This document shows positions 9,901 to 16,548 of a DNA stretch of 64,000 bases, piece after piece. Source of the stretch: Hymenobacter piscis. GTDB lineage: Bacteria > Bacteroidota > Bacteroidia > Cytophagales > Hymenobacteraceae. A program made the translations under genes and the position numbers. Location of the stretch: NCBI RefSeq assembly GCF_018760735.1, contig NZ_JAHHZN010000001.1, positions 310,001 through 374,000 on the forward strand. Reading direction: 5' to 3'. Each line of letters starts with the position of its first letter. Positions within the stretch are counted from its first letter, which is position 1. The notes beneath the pieces were generated by a model that was given only the letters and a program-made list of their open reading frames with translations, ran no database searches and was not told the origin of the DNA.

Positions 9901-10288
9901 GGTGCTGCTGGTAGTAGCGGGCGTAGAGCTGGGCCAGAAGGCTGTGCAGCACCGGCCGGGCCGGAAACCGGGCCGTTTGCAGGTCCTTTTCCAGCAGCGC
10001 AATGGCCTGGTAGTCGGCCTCTTCCTCTTTATTTTCCAGCAGGCGCAGCTTATAAAGCAACGTGCGCACGTACTCGGGCGCGGCCTCGGGCCGGCGGCGG
10101 GCCTGCTGGTAGAGGGGCTCGAGCAGCTTCCCGGCCGAAGCCGTCTGGTCCTTGGCCAGCAGCTGGTCGATTTTCTTCCAGGTGGCCGCGTTCGGGCCGC
10201 CGGGGCCACCCGCGGCAGGCGTATTCTGCGACGAACCGGGGGTCAGGAGCATGAGCAGGGCAAACAGGCTTAACAGGAAAGGGCGCAT
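3980..10288 (-). CDS. Alpha-2-macroglobulin-like protein with thioester motif
   Basis: A 2102-residue exported protein. ATG 10286-10288 gives a good signal peptide (MRPFLLSLFALLMLLTPGSS); an upstream in-frame ATG does not. Around residues 612-640 is the MG2 signature DRAIYRPGQTVYFKGI. Near 1290-1325 the A2M domain follows (ETAFWLPALRTNAQGETVLEF). The thioester motif CAEQ is intact (Cys about 1553), with the thioester-domain helices behind it, and the C-terminus is MG-like (GLELIGQTSGYRYQNGLGYY). Known family members trap proteases by a bait region and covalent thioester; in bacteria they sit in the periplasm or envelope. It lacks the lipobox of E. coli YfhM, so it may be soluble or periplasmic. 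At residues about 1443-1475 an Arg/Lys/Gln-rich segment coded by a palindromic repeat interrupts a normally conserved stretch. No pbpC neighbour is visible. Confidence 0.92.
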   Translation of the reverse strand: MRPFLLSLFALLMLLTPGSSQNTPAAGGPGGPNAATWKKIDQLLAKDQTASAGKLLEPLYQQARRRPEAAPEYVRTLLYKLRLLENKEEEADYQAIALLEKDLQTARFPARPVLHSLLAQLYARYYQQHRYQLYDRTRTKPDTADQSRQDLRTWDATRLGAAVVRHYRASTQDEPRRQQQLKLADLGYLTRGADAEGRQRRPTLFDLLAFRAVEGLSNDELYITRPAEQFRLTDAALFAPAAEFARLKLAAPDADSLNGQFHALRVLQQLLAFRLTDKANPTARADADFQRLEFVNQHAALENKAALYRAALARAAETYQALPMAAEFRAAEAATWQEEDPAKAHALALAVEKQFPKTRGAQQAAALRRQLERVDLSFTTEDVLLPNQPWLLKLTVRNAPRLYATAYRLRSAQVLRQLERPELYENKTWQQRYARALAATPAAAWTLDVPGPQDFRSHTVQQAGPALPLGQYLIVLSTAPDNPTKEQPGTVTVTSQVQVSALSYVRRSAPAADGPELLVLHRQTGAPLAGVRVLPFFQFYDQSKREYQRRRGEVRTTSAEGQAQIPVKLVGENTQLEAALFTQAPDSLLMTENMGYYSSRRSQLEEDDEFESRTFLYTDRAIYRPGQTVYFKGIVAAQRKGKTKVLANFKETVELHDVNGQVVQRAEFQTNTFGSFHGSFVLPIGLLNGQMTLVADESDNGGQIDFAVEDYKRPTFQVTFAPVTGTPVLGQRVTVRGTATAYAGQPVDGAAVNYRVVRRTFWPYFGRGFYGGGAPEQEIAAGTARTDSAGGFAVTFVAQAGETAAGGKRGPGLPGYVFEVTADVTDAAGETRTGEQRVSLGTEALTLRLDVPEQLNRTELPELRLLSTNATGEALPAQGQLRLYRLTPPARAFRPRLWERPEREALSAEEFRRRFPLDAYGPEDHDSTWARTLVLTQAFDTDKTPLLPELTAQLARQEPGRYLLEATAAAVTAGPPAPRAEQLFTLFDPAATRLPVPIPDWFVALQDSIRPGQTARFLVGSSVEGARVLVQAEAKGETLRAEWLTLAAGEQRVVEVPVPAALGETQLYVHFTQVRDNRLYLHTAAVQVATPPAPLVLSIDTFRDKLQPGQKETWRVTIHQTDGKPADAELLATLYDKSLDVFRPHGFAPLEFPQPYSPATLAWQGRFGVEEGAELFNAQPYIQGPGEVAYPHLNMWGYGGYDEIPDQQELRGRVVATQTVRGNTDNAADLAGLESAGVPGATATMAVRSAKFAAPVIKRDEEIRTGAAGAPTQPASQPNLSNVQARTDFRETAFWLPALRTNAQGETVLEFQMPEAVTRWQLLTLAHDHQLRTGLLQRELVTQKKLQITANAPRFFREGDQLTFQAKLSNLTADALAGTAQLFLLDARTQQPLEAQLLKSPAQLPFDLKGNQSQALSWNLTLPETAEGQLPLEAITYKVVARGELSVVSEQLSGKEKRQRRRQNKPTTDNQQLTTIEDGEQNTLPVLPNRLLITESLPLPVVGPATREFELRKLTSTTSSTRRNYSLTLEMTPNPAWYAVQALPYLMEYPYECAEQTFSRLYANLLAAKILRSSPALKTTLAEWQRAAQAGDKAALTSKLEQNQELKALLLQETPWVRDAQNETERMRRLAELFDEPRLQAETARALAKLRQLQLPDGAFPWFERMPADRYITQLIVAGFGKLHKLGAFDALQDEQARPLLQSALAYLDGELQQDYARLRKQTKVDLKADHLTDLQVQAQYARSFWPSVAVAQAARAAYGYYQQQGATYWPGRTRYLQAQLALALHRAQTPAPAAQILTALRENALHHEELGMYWKDVRPGYYWREAPTETQATLIEAFDEVANDQRAVDEMKLWLLKQKQVQSWPSTRATADACYALLLRGSDWLKPAAEPLVVTVGGQPAQPTRQQAGTGYYKISWPAADIKPAQGRVTVRKPDAGVAWGALYWQYFEQLDKITPAATGLSLERQLYREQRTAAGPVLEPLTPASPLRVGDVLVVRLVLRADRDLEYVHLKDQRAAGLELIGQTSGYRYQNGLGYYENPRDAATNFFIGFFPKGTHTFEYRLRAAQAGNFSGGLSQLQCLYAPEFTTHSAGTRVRIAEQK
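5864..5958. repeat. CAGTTGT-type palindromic repeat inside the macroglobulin gene
   Basis: Left arm 5864-5891 and right arm 5930-5958 consist of GTTGTCA/TGACAAC heptads in inverted orientation around about 38 bases. The same heptad occurs in tandem in the intergenic region at 12204-12245. On the coding strand the repeat is open and adds roughly SVVSEQLSGKEK, a basic RQRRRQNK core and PTTDNQQLTT between the conserved stretches YKVVARG and EDGEQNTLPVLPNR. Confidence 0.8.
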
Positions 10289-10382
10289 AGCAGCAGAACG
10301 AATGAGCGAGGCAAGTTGGTAAAAACCTGATGCCGCGCCGCGCCGGATTCCACACGCTGACCCGGAAATCATTCTGAAAAGA

Positions 10383-10418
10383 CAAAAAAGCCCCGCCGAA
10401 CCTGGGTCCGGCGGGGTC
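10383..10418 (-). terminator. Terminator for the DinB-like gene
   Basis: The stem GCCCCGCCG / CCGGCGGGGTC, preceded by AAAAAA on the + strand, gives a T-run on the minus strand. Confidence 0.7.
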
Positions 10419-10428
10419 GTTTGAGCGC

Positions 10429-10508
10429 CTGTTCGTCATCCGGAGCAGTGCGAAGAATGACAGCTATTTTCTACCCTCCTTCCCCACCTCACTCCTTCCC
10501 CACTTCCC
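10429..10508. repeat. Short palindrome plus single-arm octad repeats behind the DinB stop
   Basis: At about 10433-10460 an imperfect palindrome TCATCCGGAGC..GCGAAGAATGA resembles the outer ends of the longer CCGAGC hairpins at 12249 and 39870. From 10509 outward on the minus strand, immediately after the DinB stop TAA, come 8-base purine units GTGGGGAA, GGAGTGAG, GTGGGGAA, GGAGGGTA. Only one arm of this repeat is present. Confidence 0.55.
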
Positions 10509-11096
10509 TTATTCACTGCCCGACACGCCGAGACCGTCCAGCACCCGCTCGGCCTGCTGGAGGTGGCGTTTCATGTGCTCTACCAGCAGCTCAAAGGCAT
10601 CGGGCAGCGGGGGCAGCAGCAGCGGAATCAGGGGGTTGGGAATGCGGATGGCGTTCATATTCACGCGGCGGGCCTGGCTGAGCAGGCTGCTCAGCTCATC
10701 GAGCTGGCGGCTGAACACTTCCACCACCGTGCGCGGCAGCCGCGAGCCGCTGGGCGCGTACTGCTGGGGGGCCTGCAGGGGCTTTTCGGCGGCCGGAACG
10801 CGCATGGCCTCGGTCATTTTCCGCCCGAAATAGCCGTGTTTCACTTCTTCCGCGGGCGAAGTGCCGCGCTGCTGGGCCGCCTTGATTTTGCGCCCTATCA
10901 CCGGCAGGTAAAGCCCCCCCACGATGTTGAGATGCTCCAGGCACTGGCCCACGCTCCACTTGCCGGGGCCGGGTCCGCGGTTGAGCTGGTCGTCGGTGAG
11001 GGGGCGGAAGCGGCGGTGAACGGTTTCACGCGCCCGCTCCACGTCGGCGGCCAGCGCATCAAGGAAATCGGTGGTACGGTGGGGGGTGGTAGCCAT
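10509..11096 (-). CDS. DinB-like (DUF664-type) four-helix protein
   Basis: A 195-residue protein of the DinB/YfiT superfamily, whose members are metal-binding four-helix bundles, some acting as thiol-dependent S-transferases. The hallmark PGKWSVGQCLEHLN (about residues 45-58) carries the first metal-ligand histidine, and the C-terminal HMKRHLQQAERVL (about 173-185) supplies further histidines. The family's role is diverse, so no substrate can be named. It is probably cytoplasmic, with no signal peptide. ATG 11094-11096 gives full length. It stands alone, with a secreted-protein gene divergent upstream and the macroglobulin gene downstream. Confidence 0.75.
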   Translation of the reverse strand: MATTPHRTTDFLDALAADVERARETVHRRFRPLTDDQLNRGPGPGKWSVGQCLEHLNIVGGLYLPVIGRKIKAAQQRGTSPAEEVKHGYFGRKMTEAMRVPAAEKPLQAPQQYAPSGSRLPRTVVEVFSRQLDELSSLLSQARRVNMNAIRIPNPLIPLLLPPLPDAFELLVEHMKRHLQQAERVLDGLGVSGSE

Positions 11097-11223
11097 AGCG
11101 AAGATCGAACGGGGTCAGCAGAATCAGTTGTAATGATACGGGCCCCCGCCCGATTCGGCAACGCCACACCTTAATTCGGGGCCCGATTCGTGGAAATTCC
11201 GCGCCGAGCGGTACTTTCGGAAC

Positions 11224-12201
11224 ATGTTCTTGTCTTTTTCGCGCCGGCTGCGCCCGGTTTTTCTGCTGCTGTTGCTCGTGCCCTACCACCGGGCCCGGGC
11301 TCAGGCCGCACCCAACCCCGGCGAAAACATTGCCTTTCTGGTCACGTTCGGGGCCCAGGCCGATAAGAGCTGGGGCGACGACGACTTCACCCAGACGTTT
11401 TTCTTCCTCATCCCGCAGGAAAACCGCCAGCCGGTGTACATCCGCGTCTTCGACCCCGACTGCGGCGGCCGCCACGACGAACCGAAAGGCGGCTGGAATA
11501 CCACCACCGAGTTCAGCCTCTACGGCGGCGCGGGCACCCACTCCGCCCCCGATGCCCGCGCTACCACCCCCCGGGGCCAGTACCGGGCCGGCACCCTGCT
11601 CAAACAGGTGAAATTCGGCAGCGAAAAAACCTACGACAACCAGTGGTACACCTTCGGGCCGCTGAACCCGCTGGAAGGCGAGCTGGTGCCCGATTTTGCG
11701 GGCCGCGTGTTTAAAATGGTGGTGCAGGGCAAGAGCGGCGACGACGGCAACCTCTACCGCTACTTCCTGAGCACCTCCCCCACCGAAAACATACCCGTGG
11801 AGGGCGGCAACGCCTTCACCTACGAGTACGCCTTCCGGCTCTCGGCCACGCCCGGCCGCAAAACCCACCTCTACCCCTTCGTCAACGACCGGGTGGTGAG
11901 CATCAAGCAGAGTAACTTCGACGTGGACGGTGACGTGGGCCTGAAGATTTTCAGCGTCTCGAAAAACGGCCATCCGGCCGTCGTGAGCGGCAACAACGTG
12001 TGGGCCAGCAGTACCCACCCCATCACCGACAAAGAGCACGGCCTCTCCCTGGACCTGCAGCTTACTACCCTTTCCAAAGCCCCCAACGACCTGGTGTTCT
12101 ACGTCACGGACCAGTACGACGTGGCCCTGCCCTTCTTCGCCATTCCCCTGGGCGGCCCGCCCCGCTACCGCTACGAGGTGGACGTGAAGATCCGCAAGTA
12201 A
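11224..12201 (+). CDS. Secreted protein of unknown function
   Basis: A 325-residue protein. The N-terminus (RRLRPVFLLLLLVPYHRARAQA) is a signal peptide with probable cleavage after ARA or AQA. The mature region has a compact beta-rich appearance with motifs such as TQTFFFLIPQENRQPVYIRVFDPDCGG, TEFSLYGGAGTHS and GRVFKMVVQGKSGDDGN. This looks like C2- or jelly-roll-type strands, but no family was identified. It lacks a T9SS C-terminal domain and a lipobox. A possible -7 element (TACTTTC) lies only about 10 bases before the start, implying a very short leader. Its stop codon is followed directly by heptad repeats. Confidence 0.6.
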   Translation: MFLSFSRRLRPVFLLLLLVPYHRARAQAAPNPGENIAFLVTFGAQADKSWGDDDFTQTFFFLIPQENRQPVYIRVFDPDCGGRHDEPKGGWNTTTEFSLYGGAGTHSAPDARATTPRGQYRAGTLLKQVKFGSEKTYDNQWYTFGPLNPLEGELVPDFAGRVFKMVVQGKSGDDGNLYRYFLSTSPTENIPVEGGNAFTYEYAFRLSATPGRKTHLYPFVNDRVVSIKQSNFDVDGDVGLKIFSVSKNGHPAVVSGNNVWASSTHPITDKEHGLSLDLQLTTLSKAPNDLVFYVTDQYDVALPFFAIPLGGPPRYRYEVDVKIRK

Positions 12202-12203
12202 CA

Positions 12204-12245
12204 CAGTTGCCGGTTGTCAGTTGTCAGTTGTCAGTTGTCAGTTTG
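12204..12245. repeat. Six tandem CAGTTGT heptads (single arm)
   Basis: Directly behind a TAA stop are six consecutive 7-base units: CAGTTGC, CGGTTGT, three CAGTTGT and CAGTTTG. It is the same repeat type as the palindrome inside the macroglobulin gene. No complementary arm lies nearby; instead a different long hairpin follows. Confidence 0.85.
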
Positions 12246-12248
12246 GTA

Positions 12249-12343
12249 CGTCATTCCGAGCTTGCCGAGGAATCTCGCGGGCTGATGTTGCAGTGCTAAT
12301 CCAACGTCAGCCCGCGAGATTCCTCGGCAAGCTCGGAATGACG
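12249..12343. repeat. 42-bp CCGAGC/GACGTTG long hairpin
   Basis: Arms 12249-12290 and 12302-12343 are complementary over 42 bases with one G-T pair, enclosing an 11-base loop (CAGTGCTAATC). A sister copy with the same loop length lies at 39870-39961; both arms end in GCTGAYGTTG at the loop and begin with ATTCCGAGC or ATGCCGAGC. It sits between two + strand genes and may terminate transcription, but has no T-run. Confidence 0.9.
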
Positions 12344-12475
12344 TTCTCCTTTTTAAGCTGACGATCCAAATTCACGCCCTTTTACTACCCACACGAATTT
12401 TCTGGTAGCCGGTTGATTTTGTGCTGATTTCCCACTAAACTAAGCAGGTCTATTCAGCCCCTTATCTTATCCGCT

Positions 12476-13513
12476 ATGCCCGCTTCCCGCCCGAAACCGG
12501 CTTTACCGGCGCCCGCCCGCCGCTTTTCGGCCCGGGTCCGGCGGGCGGTGCGGCGCTACTTCGGGTTCTCGCGCCGTGAAACCTCCGGCTTCGTGGTGTT
12601 GCTGCTGCTGCTGGGGCTCTGGCTGGTGCTGCCCGTGCTGCTGCGCCCCGCCCTGCCCGCCTACGACCCCGCCCCCGACCAGCGCCGCCTCGATGCCTGG
12701 GCCGCCGAGCTGGCCGCCCGCCGCACCGCCCGGCCCGCCTTTGCCAGCCGCTACCCCCGCCGCGCCTACGCCGCCCGCGAGCGGGTCCCCCAGGTCCCGC
12801 TCGCCCCCTTCGACCCCAATACCCTCACGGCCCGCGACTGGCAGGCCCGCGGCTTGCCGGCCTGGCTGGCCGAGCGCCTGGTGAAGTACCGCACTGCCGT
12901 GGGCGGTTTTCGGGCTAAGGAGCAGCTGCGCAAAGCCTACGGCCTCTCCGATACCACCTACGCCCGCCTCGCGCCCTACCTTCAGCTCCCCGACCGGCTC
13001 CCGCCCCGGGAGCCGCGCCACTTCGCCAAAAACGGCAACGGCCGGTATCCGGAGCGCCCGCCTTTCGAAAGCAAGCCCGGTTTCGCGCGCAAACCCACCC
13101 ACCTGGCGGCTTTCGACCTGAACGCGGCCGATACCACCCAGCTGATGCAGATCCGGGGGATTGGGCGGGGCTACGCGCGGCGGGTGGTGGAGTACCGGCA
13201 GCGCCTGGGCGGCTTCCGGCAGGCAGACCAGCTGGCCGAAATCTACGCCCTCCGCGATGCGCCCGACCTGCTGGACAGCCTGCGCAAGTACACCTTCGTG
13301 GCCCCCGGCTTCACTCCCGCCCTGCTCGATGTGAATGCGGCTTCCTTCGAGGTGCTGCAGGCCCATCCGTACGTGGGTAAGCGCCTGGCCCGGGTGCTGG
13401 TAGCCTACCGCCAGCAGCACGGCCCTTTCCAGCAACCCGCCGACCTGCGCAAAATCCGCATCCTCGACGAGGCCGCCTTCACTAAAATGCTCCCCTACGT
13501 GGTAGTGCGGTGA
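12476..13513 (+). CDS. ComEA-like helix-hairpin-helix membrane protein
   Basis: A 345-residue protein with an arginine-rich cytoplasmic N-terminus, one membrane helix (about residues 41-60, FVVLLLLLGLWLVLPVLL) and three helix-hairpin-helix repeats: FDPNTLTARDWQARGLP (about 120), FDLNAADTTQLMQIRGIG (about 214, the best match to the ComEA consensus) and LDVNAASFEVLQAHPYVG (about 286). Such domains bind DNA without sequence specificity. ComEA takes up DNA in competent bacteria, so a role in DNA uptake or envelope-associated DNA binding is possible but unproven; no other com gene is nearby. Its last codons and stop form the base of a giant inverted repeat shared with the convergent phosphatase gene. 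Confidence 0.8.
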   Translation: MPASRPKPALPAPARRFSARVRRAVRRYFGFSRRETSGFVVLLLLLGLWLVLPVLLRPALPAYDPAPDQRRLDAWAAELAARRTARPAFASRYPRRAYAARERVPQVPLAPFDPNTLTARDWQARGLPAWLAERLVKYRTAVGGFRAKEQLRKAYGLSDTTYARLAPYLQLPDRLPPREPRHFAKNGNGRYPERPPFESKPGFARKPTHLAAFDLNAADTTQLMQIRGIGRGYARRVVEYRQRLGGFRQADQLAEIYALRDAPDLLDSLRKYTFVAPGFTPALLDVNAASFEVLQAHPYVGKRLARVLVAYRQQHGPFQQPADLRKIRILDEAAFTKMLPYVVVR

Positions 13514-13689
13514 GGTGGTGAAATGGTGAGGTGGTGAAATGGTGAAATGGTGAAATGGTGAGTTTGATGTTTGGACGGACCTGTCCGCGCAAGTGGCGCA
13601 ATAAGGGCTAACCGAACATCAAACTCACCACCTCACCATTTCACCATTTCACCATTTCACCACCTCACCATTTCACCACCTCACCGCAC
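13505..13689. repeat. Giant octad hairpin containing both convergent stop codons
   Basis: Left arm 13505-13571 (67 bases) and right arm 13615-13689 (75 bases) are identical in inverted orientation except for one additional 8-base unit on the right. The units are GGTGGTGA and AATGGTGA (six left, seven right). Each unit contains TGA, and because 8 is not a multiple of 3, stops fall in every frame. The shared base GTGCGGTGA encodes the final Val/Met-Arg codon region and stop of both genes. The loop is about 43 bases. Confidence 0.95.
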
Positions 13690-14478
13690 CATCAGCACGG
13701 CCCCCACGGCGGCCCCGCCAGGACCGGGCGTGTAGGTGGGCAGCAGCAGCAGTTTCTGGCTGAAACGGGTCGGGAGTAAGCGGGCAGCGGCGGGATAGAG
13801 GCGCCAGACCACTTCGGCGGAGAGAAAGCCTACGCTGGCCCCGGCCACCACATCAGTAATCCAGTGCCGGTTGTTGAGCATGCGCATGGCTCCGGTGGCC
13901 GTCGCCACGCTGTAACCGGCCACCGATAGCCAGGGGTGCCCCTTTCCGAACTGCTCGTGCAGCAGGGTGGCCGTCATGAAGGCTTCGGCGGTGTGGGCCG
14001 AGGGGAAGGAGCTGAAATCGGCCGCCACGTCGGGGCGGCGGGTGGCGCTGATGCGCTTGAGCTGGCTTACTGCCCCTGTGTTCAGGACGTGCGCGAGGCC
14101 GTAGCAGAGGCTGAACGGCACCACGCCCCGCTCGCCCCGCAGCCCCCCGGCGTAAAGGCCGTAAGCCAGCAGAGCCGGGGCGTGGCGGGTATAATTGTCG
14201 AGGGAAGTGGCAAAGTGCGGGAAATGCTCCCGGGTTTCTTCGTGCACCTGCTCCTTGAGCTCGTCCATCACGTTTTCGTTCCGGCTGACGTAGCCCAGCG
14301 CCACCAGCGTAACGGGAATAGCAGTGCGCCACACTGCCGGACGCCGTAGCCAGGAGGGCTTCGCCGCCGGCCGGCTCACCGAATCGGCGGGCGGCAGGAC
14401 CTGCGCGGCTCCGCCACGGCCCGACAACAGAGCGGCGGGCAGCAGCCAGCCCGAAAGCAAAAAAACGGAAAGCTTCAT
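13681..14478 (-). CDS. PAP2-family membrane-associated phosphatase
   Basis: A 265-residue protein with signal sequence (MKLSVFLLSGWLLPAALLSG). The three phosphatase motifs are visible: K-x6-RP as KRISATRRP (about residue 135), PSAH in FPSAHTAEAF (about 150, the family's PSGH with Ala), and R-x5-H-x3-D as RMLNNRHWITD (about 196). Such enzymes dephosphorylate lipid phosphates such as undecaprenyl pyrophosphate, phosphatidate or lipid A; the substrate here cannot be decided. Like other exported Bacteroidota members it has few strong membrane helices, so it may be periplasmic. ATG 14476-14478 was chosen because the signal peptide starts there. It converges with the HhH gene. Confidence 0.85.
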   Translation of the reverse strand: MKLSVFLLSGWLLPAALLSGRGGAAQVLPPADSVSRPAAKPSWLRRPAVWRTAIPVTLVALGYVSRNENVMDELKEQVHEETREHFPHFATSLDNYTRHAPALLAYGLYAGGLRGERGVVPFSLCYGLAHVLNTGAVSQLKRISATRRPDVAADFSSFPSAHTAEAFMTATLLHEQFGKGHPWLSVAGYSVATATGAMRMLNNRHWITDVVAGASVGFLSAEVVWRLYPAAARLLPTRFSQKLLLLPTYTPGPGGAAVGAVLMVR

Positions 14479-14636
14479 GGCGCGCGCAATTGGTTGGTAG
14501 TAAGGTAGTGCCTTTCGGACAGCGGCCCTACCGAAACGGCCGGTATCTTCGGGGCGTTCGATGGTCATGGTTCCTGGTTCGGCGTATGCCGGCCGAAGCC
14601 CGACCACCTGTTTCTTCTTTCCCCCCCCGTGCCCGC

Positions 14637-15509
14637 ATGCCTGCTTTGCTTTCCCGTTCCCTGCTCTTGCTGCTGCCTGTATTTGCCGCCTGTACCCCGG
14701 ACAACCGCCGGGGCAGCTTTGCTACCGCCGACCCCGATTATAAGGTGCAAGCCATCGGCCAGCTCAACAAGCGGGCCCAGGAAAGCTCGGGCCTGGAAAC
14801 CACCGGCCCGGCCGGCGACCTGTGGACTCACGCCGACGGGGGCAATACGGCCCGCCTCTACCGCGTGACGCGCCAGGGCGATTTGCTCGAATCCCTGGAC
14901 CTGGAACCGCTCCAGAACATCGATTGGGAAGACCTGGCCCAGGACGACGAGCAACGCCTCTACGTGGGCGACTTCGGCAACAACAAGAACAAACGCCGCA
15001 ACCTGCGCATTTACCGCCTCAGCGGCCCCAGCCTGCAGCAGGTAGACACCATCCGGTTTTCCTACCCCGACCAGCGCGCGTTTCCGCCGCGTAAATCCCG
15101 CCGCAACTTCGACTGCGAGGCCTTCTATTACTTCCAGGACAGCCTGTACCTCTACACCAAAAACCGGGGCAACAACCAGTATGTGAAGCAGTACGTGCTG
15201 CCCGCCCGCCCCGGCCGCTACGTGGCCCGCCTCGCCGACAGCCTCCAGCTGCCCACCTGGGTGACGGCCGCCGACATCAGTCCCGATGGCCGGCGGGTGG
15301 CGCTGCTGGGCGAAGACTGCGCCTACCAGTTTGAGCGCCTGCCCGACCGCCGCCTCTTCGACGGTTTGAAAAGCCGCCTCCGCCTGCCCAAAGCCGGGCA
15401 GGCGGAGGCCCTGGTGTACATCAATAACGAGGAGTTCATTTTCAGCAATGAAAACGGCAAGCTCTTCGAGGCCCGCCGCCGCACCACCGGCCCCGAGGCA
15501 GCCCCGTAA
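14637..15509 (+). CDS. Lipoprotein, beta-propeller-like, unknown
   Basis: A 290-residue protein. The N-terminus MPALLSRSLLLLLPVFAACTPD has a lipobox-like LPVFAAC, so it is probably acylated at the Cys near position 19. The mature part has repeated four-strand units (DLWTHADGGNTARLYRV, RLYVGDFGNNKNKRRNLRIYRL, TWVTAADISPDGRRVALLGED, ALVYINNEEFIFSNENGKLF), resembling a propeller of the kind that follows a signature WTHxDGGN. No catalytic residues are recognised. ATG 14637 was chosen over the upstream ATG 14490 because the signal peptide begins there. A perfect 14-bp hairpin lies within the coding sequence. Confidence 0.65.
   Translation: MPALLSRSLLLLLPVFAACTPDNRRGSFATADPDYKVQAIGQLNKRAQESSGLETTGPAGDLWTHADGGNTARLYRVTRQGDLLESLDLEPLQNIDWEDLAQDDEQRLYVGDFGNNKNKRRNLRIYRLSGPSLQQVDTIRFSYPDQRAFPPRKSRRNFDCEAFYYFQDSLYLYTKNRGNNQYVKQYVLPARPGRYVARLADSLQLPTWVTAADISPDGRRVALLGEDCAYQFERLPDRRLFDGLKSRLRLPKAGQAEALVYINNEEFIFSNENGKLFEARRRTTGPEAAP
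15376..15409. repeat. Perfect 14-bp palindrome inside a coding region
   Basis: GCCTCCGCCTGCCC (15376-15389) pairs exactly with GGGCAGGCGGAGGC (15396-15409) around the loop AAAGCC, within the lipoprotein gene (around SRLRLPKAGQAEAL). It is much longer than chance would suggest, even at high GC. Confidence 0.8.
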
Positions 15510-15602
15510 CCCGCGTGGCGGGCACCCGGAATCAGCCACCTCCGTCGTGCCGACCGCAGCGTGGAAATGCACTTCCAGGCTTGGGTCTTCGCTAACCAAA
15601 AA

Positions 15603-15644
15603 CGCCCCACCCCGAGCCGGTCGAAGCCAGATCGGGGTGGGGCG
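15603..15644 (-). terminator. Terminator of the disordered-protein gene
   Basis: The stem CGCCCCACCCCGA / TCGGGGTGGGGCG, with AAAAA on its left side, gives a T-run for minus-strand transcripts. It may also block the convergent lipoprotein transcript. Confidence 0.75.
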
Positions 15645-15669
15645 GCTTATGGTGGTCTGAAGCCGGGGC

Positions 15670-16548
15670 CTAGGCGGGTGAACCGGGCCGGCCGGGCGTA
15701 GCCCCGTAGTCGGGCGAATCGGGGTTGTTGGTGCGCTCGTCGGAGGCCTGGCCGTAGTTGGCCGCCGCGTCCTGCTTACTGTAGTCGCCGCGGGCGGGCG
15801 AGCCGGCCGCCTGGTTGGGCTCGGCATCGTCGTACTCGTCGTTGTACGAACCCCCTTGGGAGCCGAAACCATCCTGGGCATCTCCCTGGGCATCGGGAGA
15901 GCCGGCGGCTTCGTAGCCGCTGGGCTCCCCGACGGGGGGCGTGGCCTCCGCTTCCCCGGCTCCGTAGGCGGCGTTGGTGGGCTGGGCACCGGTGCGCAGC
16001 CCCTCCGGGCCCGCCTCCGGGTGGTTGGGCGTGTAGTCTTCGCGCTGGTTGCGCTCTGCGGCGTCGGGGCGGACGTTGGAGTTGGACTGGCCGCCCAGGG
16101 AAGACGTACCGTAGTTATCGGCGTAGCCGGAGCCCGGGCCCTGGGGCGCGGCGTTATCGTTGGCAAAATCAGCCCCCACGGCCGAGCCGGCCGGCAGGCC
16201 CGCGCCCACCGCTTCCGTGCCGAAGCTGCCGTTTTCAGTTGAGGGCAGTCCGGCGGGCGTTTGGGCGCGCTCCCCTTCGTAGCCGCTGGTAGCGGCGGGC
16301 TGCACGGGGGCGCCGGCGTAGGTGCTGGTGCCCCGGCTCAGCTCGTTGCCGTAGCCGCCCTGGGTTACGCCCTGGTCCGACTGGCGGCCGAATTCGCCCC
16401 GGCTGGCTCCCGCTACTTCGTTCTGCTCGTGGTTGCGGTCGTGGGCTACGGGCTGGCCGGCGGCCGTGTTGTCGGGGGTCTGGAGGGCGGCGGGCACCTG
16501 GTTGGCGGTGTTATCGGGGGTCGAATCGGGGGTCTGGGCGTCGGTCAT
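15670..16548 (-). CDS. Long intrinsically disordered protein
   Basis: A 292-residue protein without signal peptide, membrane segment or detectable fold. It is dominated by Gly, Ala, Ser, Asn, Gln, Asp, Glu, Pro and Tyr, with almost no Leu, Ile or Phe and no Cys. Loose repeats are built around Gly-Tyr, such as GGYGNE, SGYEGE, GSGYADNYG, SGYEAAG and PDYGATPG. This composition is typical of hydrophilins or phase-separating proteins; the function is unknown and the comparison is inference. It is divergent from a cold-shock gene, sharing the 138-base region between them, so the two might be co-regulated. Normal codon use and a terminator support it as a real gene. Confidence 0.65.
   Translation of the reverse strand: MTDAQTPDSTPDNTANQVPAALQTPDNTAAGQPVAHDRNHEQNEVAGASRGEFGRQSDQGVTQGGYGNELSRGTSTYAGAPVQPAATSGYEGERAQTPAGLPSTENGSFGTEAVGAGLPAGSAVGADFANDNAAPQGPGSGYADNYGTSSLGGQSNSNVRPDAAERNQREDYTPNHPEAGPEGLRTGAQPTNAAYGAGEAEATPPVGEPSGYEAAGSPDAQGDAQDGFGSQGGSYNDEYDDAEPNQAAGSPARGDYSKQDAAANYGQASDERTNNPDSPDYGATPGRPGSPA

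Noticed and set aside
4019..10273. Several very long + strand open frames opposite the macroglobulin gene
   Set aside because: The translated sequences are Gly/Val/His-rich without any motif; the minus strand encodes a full-length known family with signal peptide and thioester.
12204..12343. CRISPR array
   Set aside because: The units are directly adjacent 7-mers without spacers and no cas gene is present.
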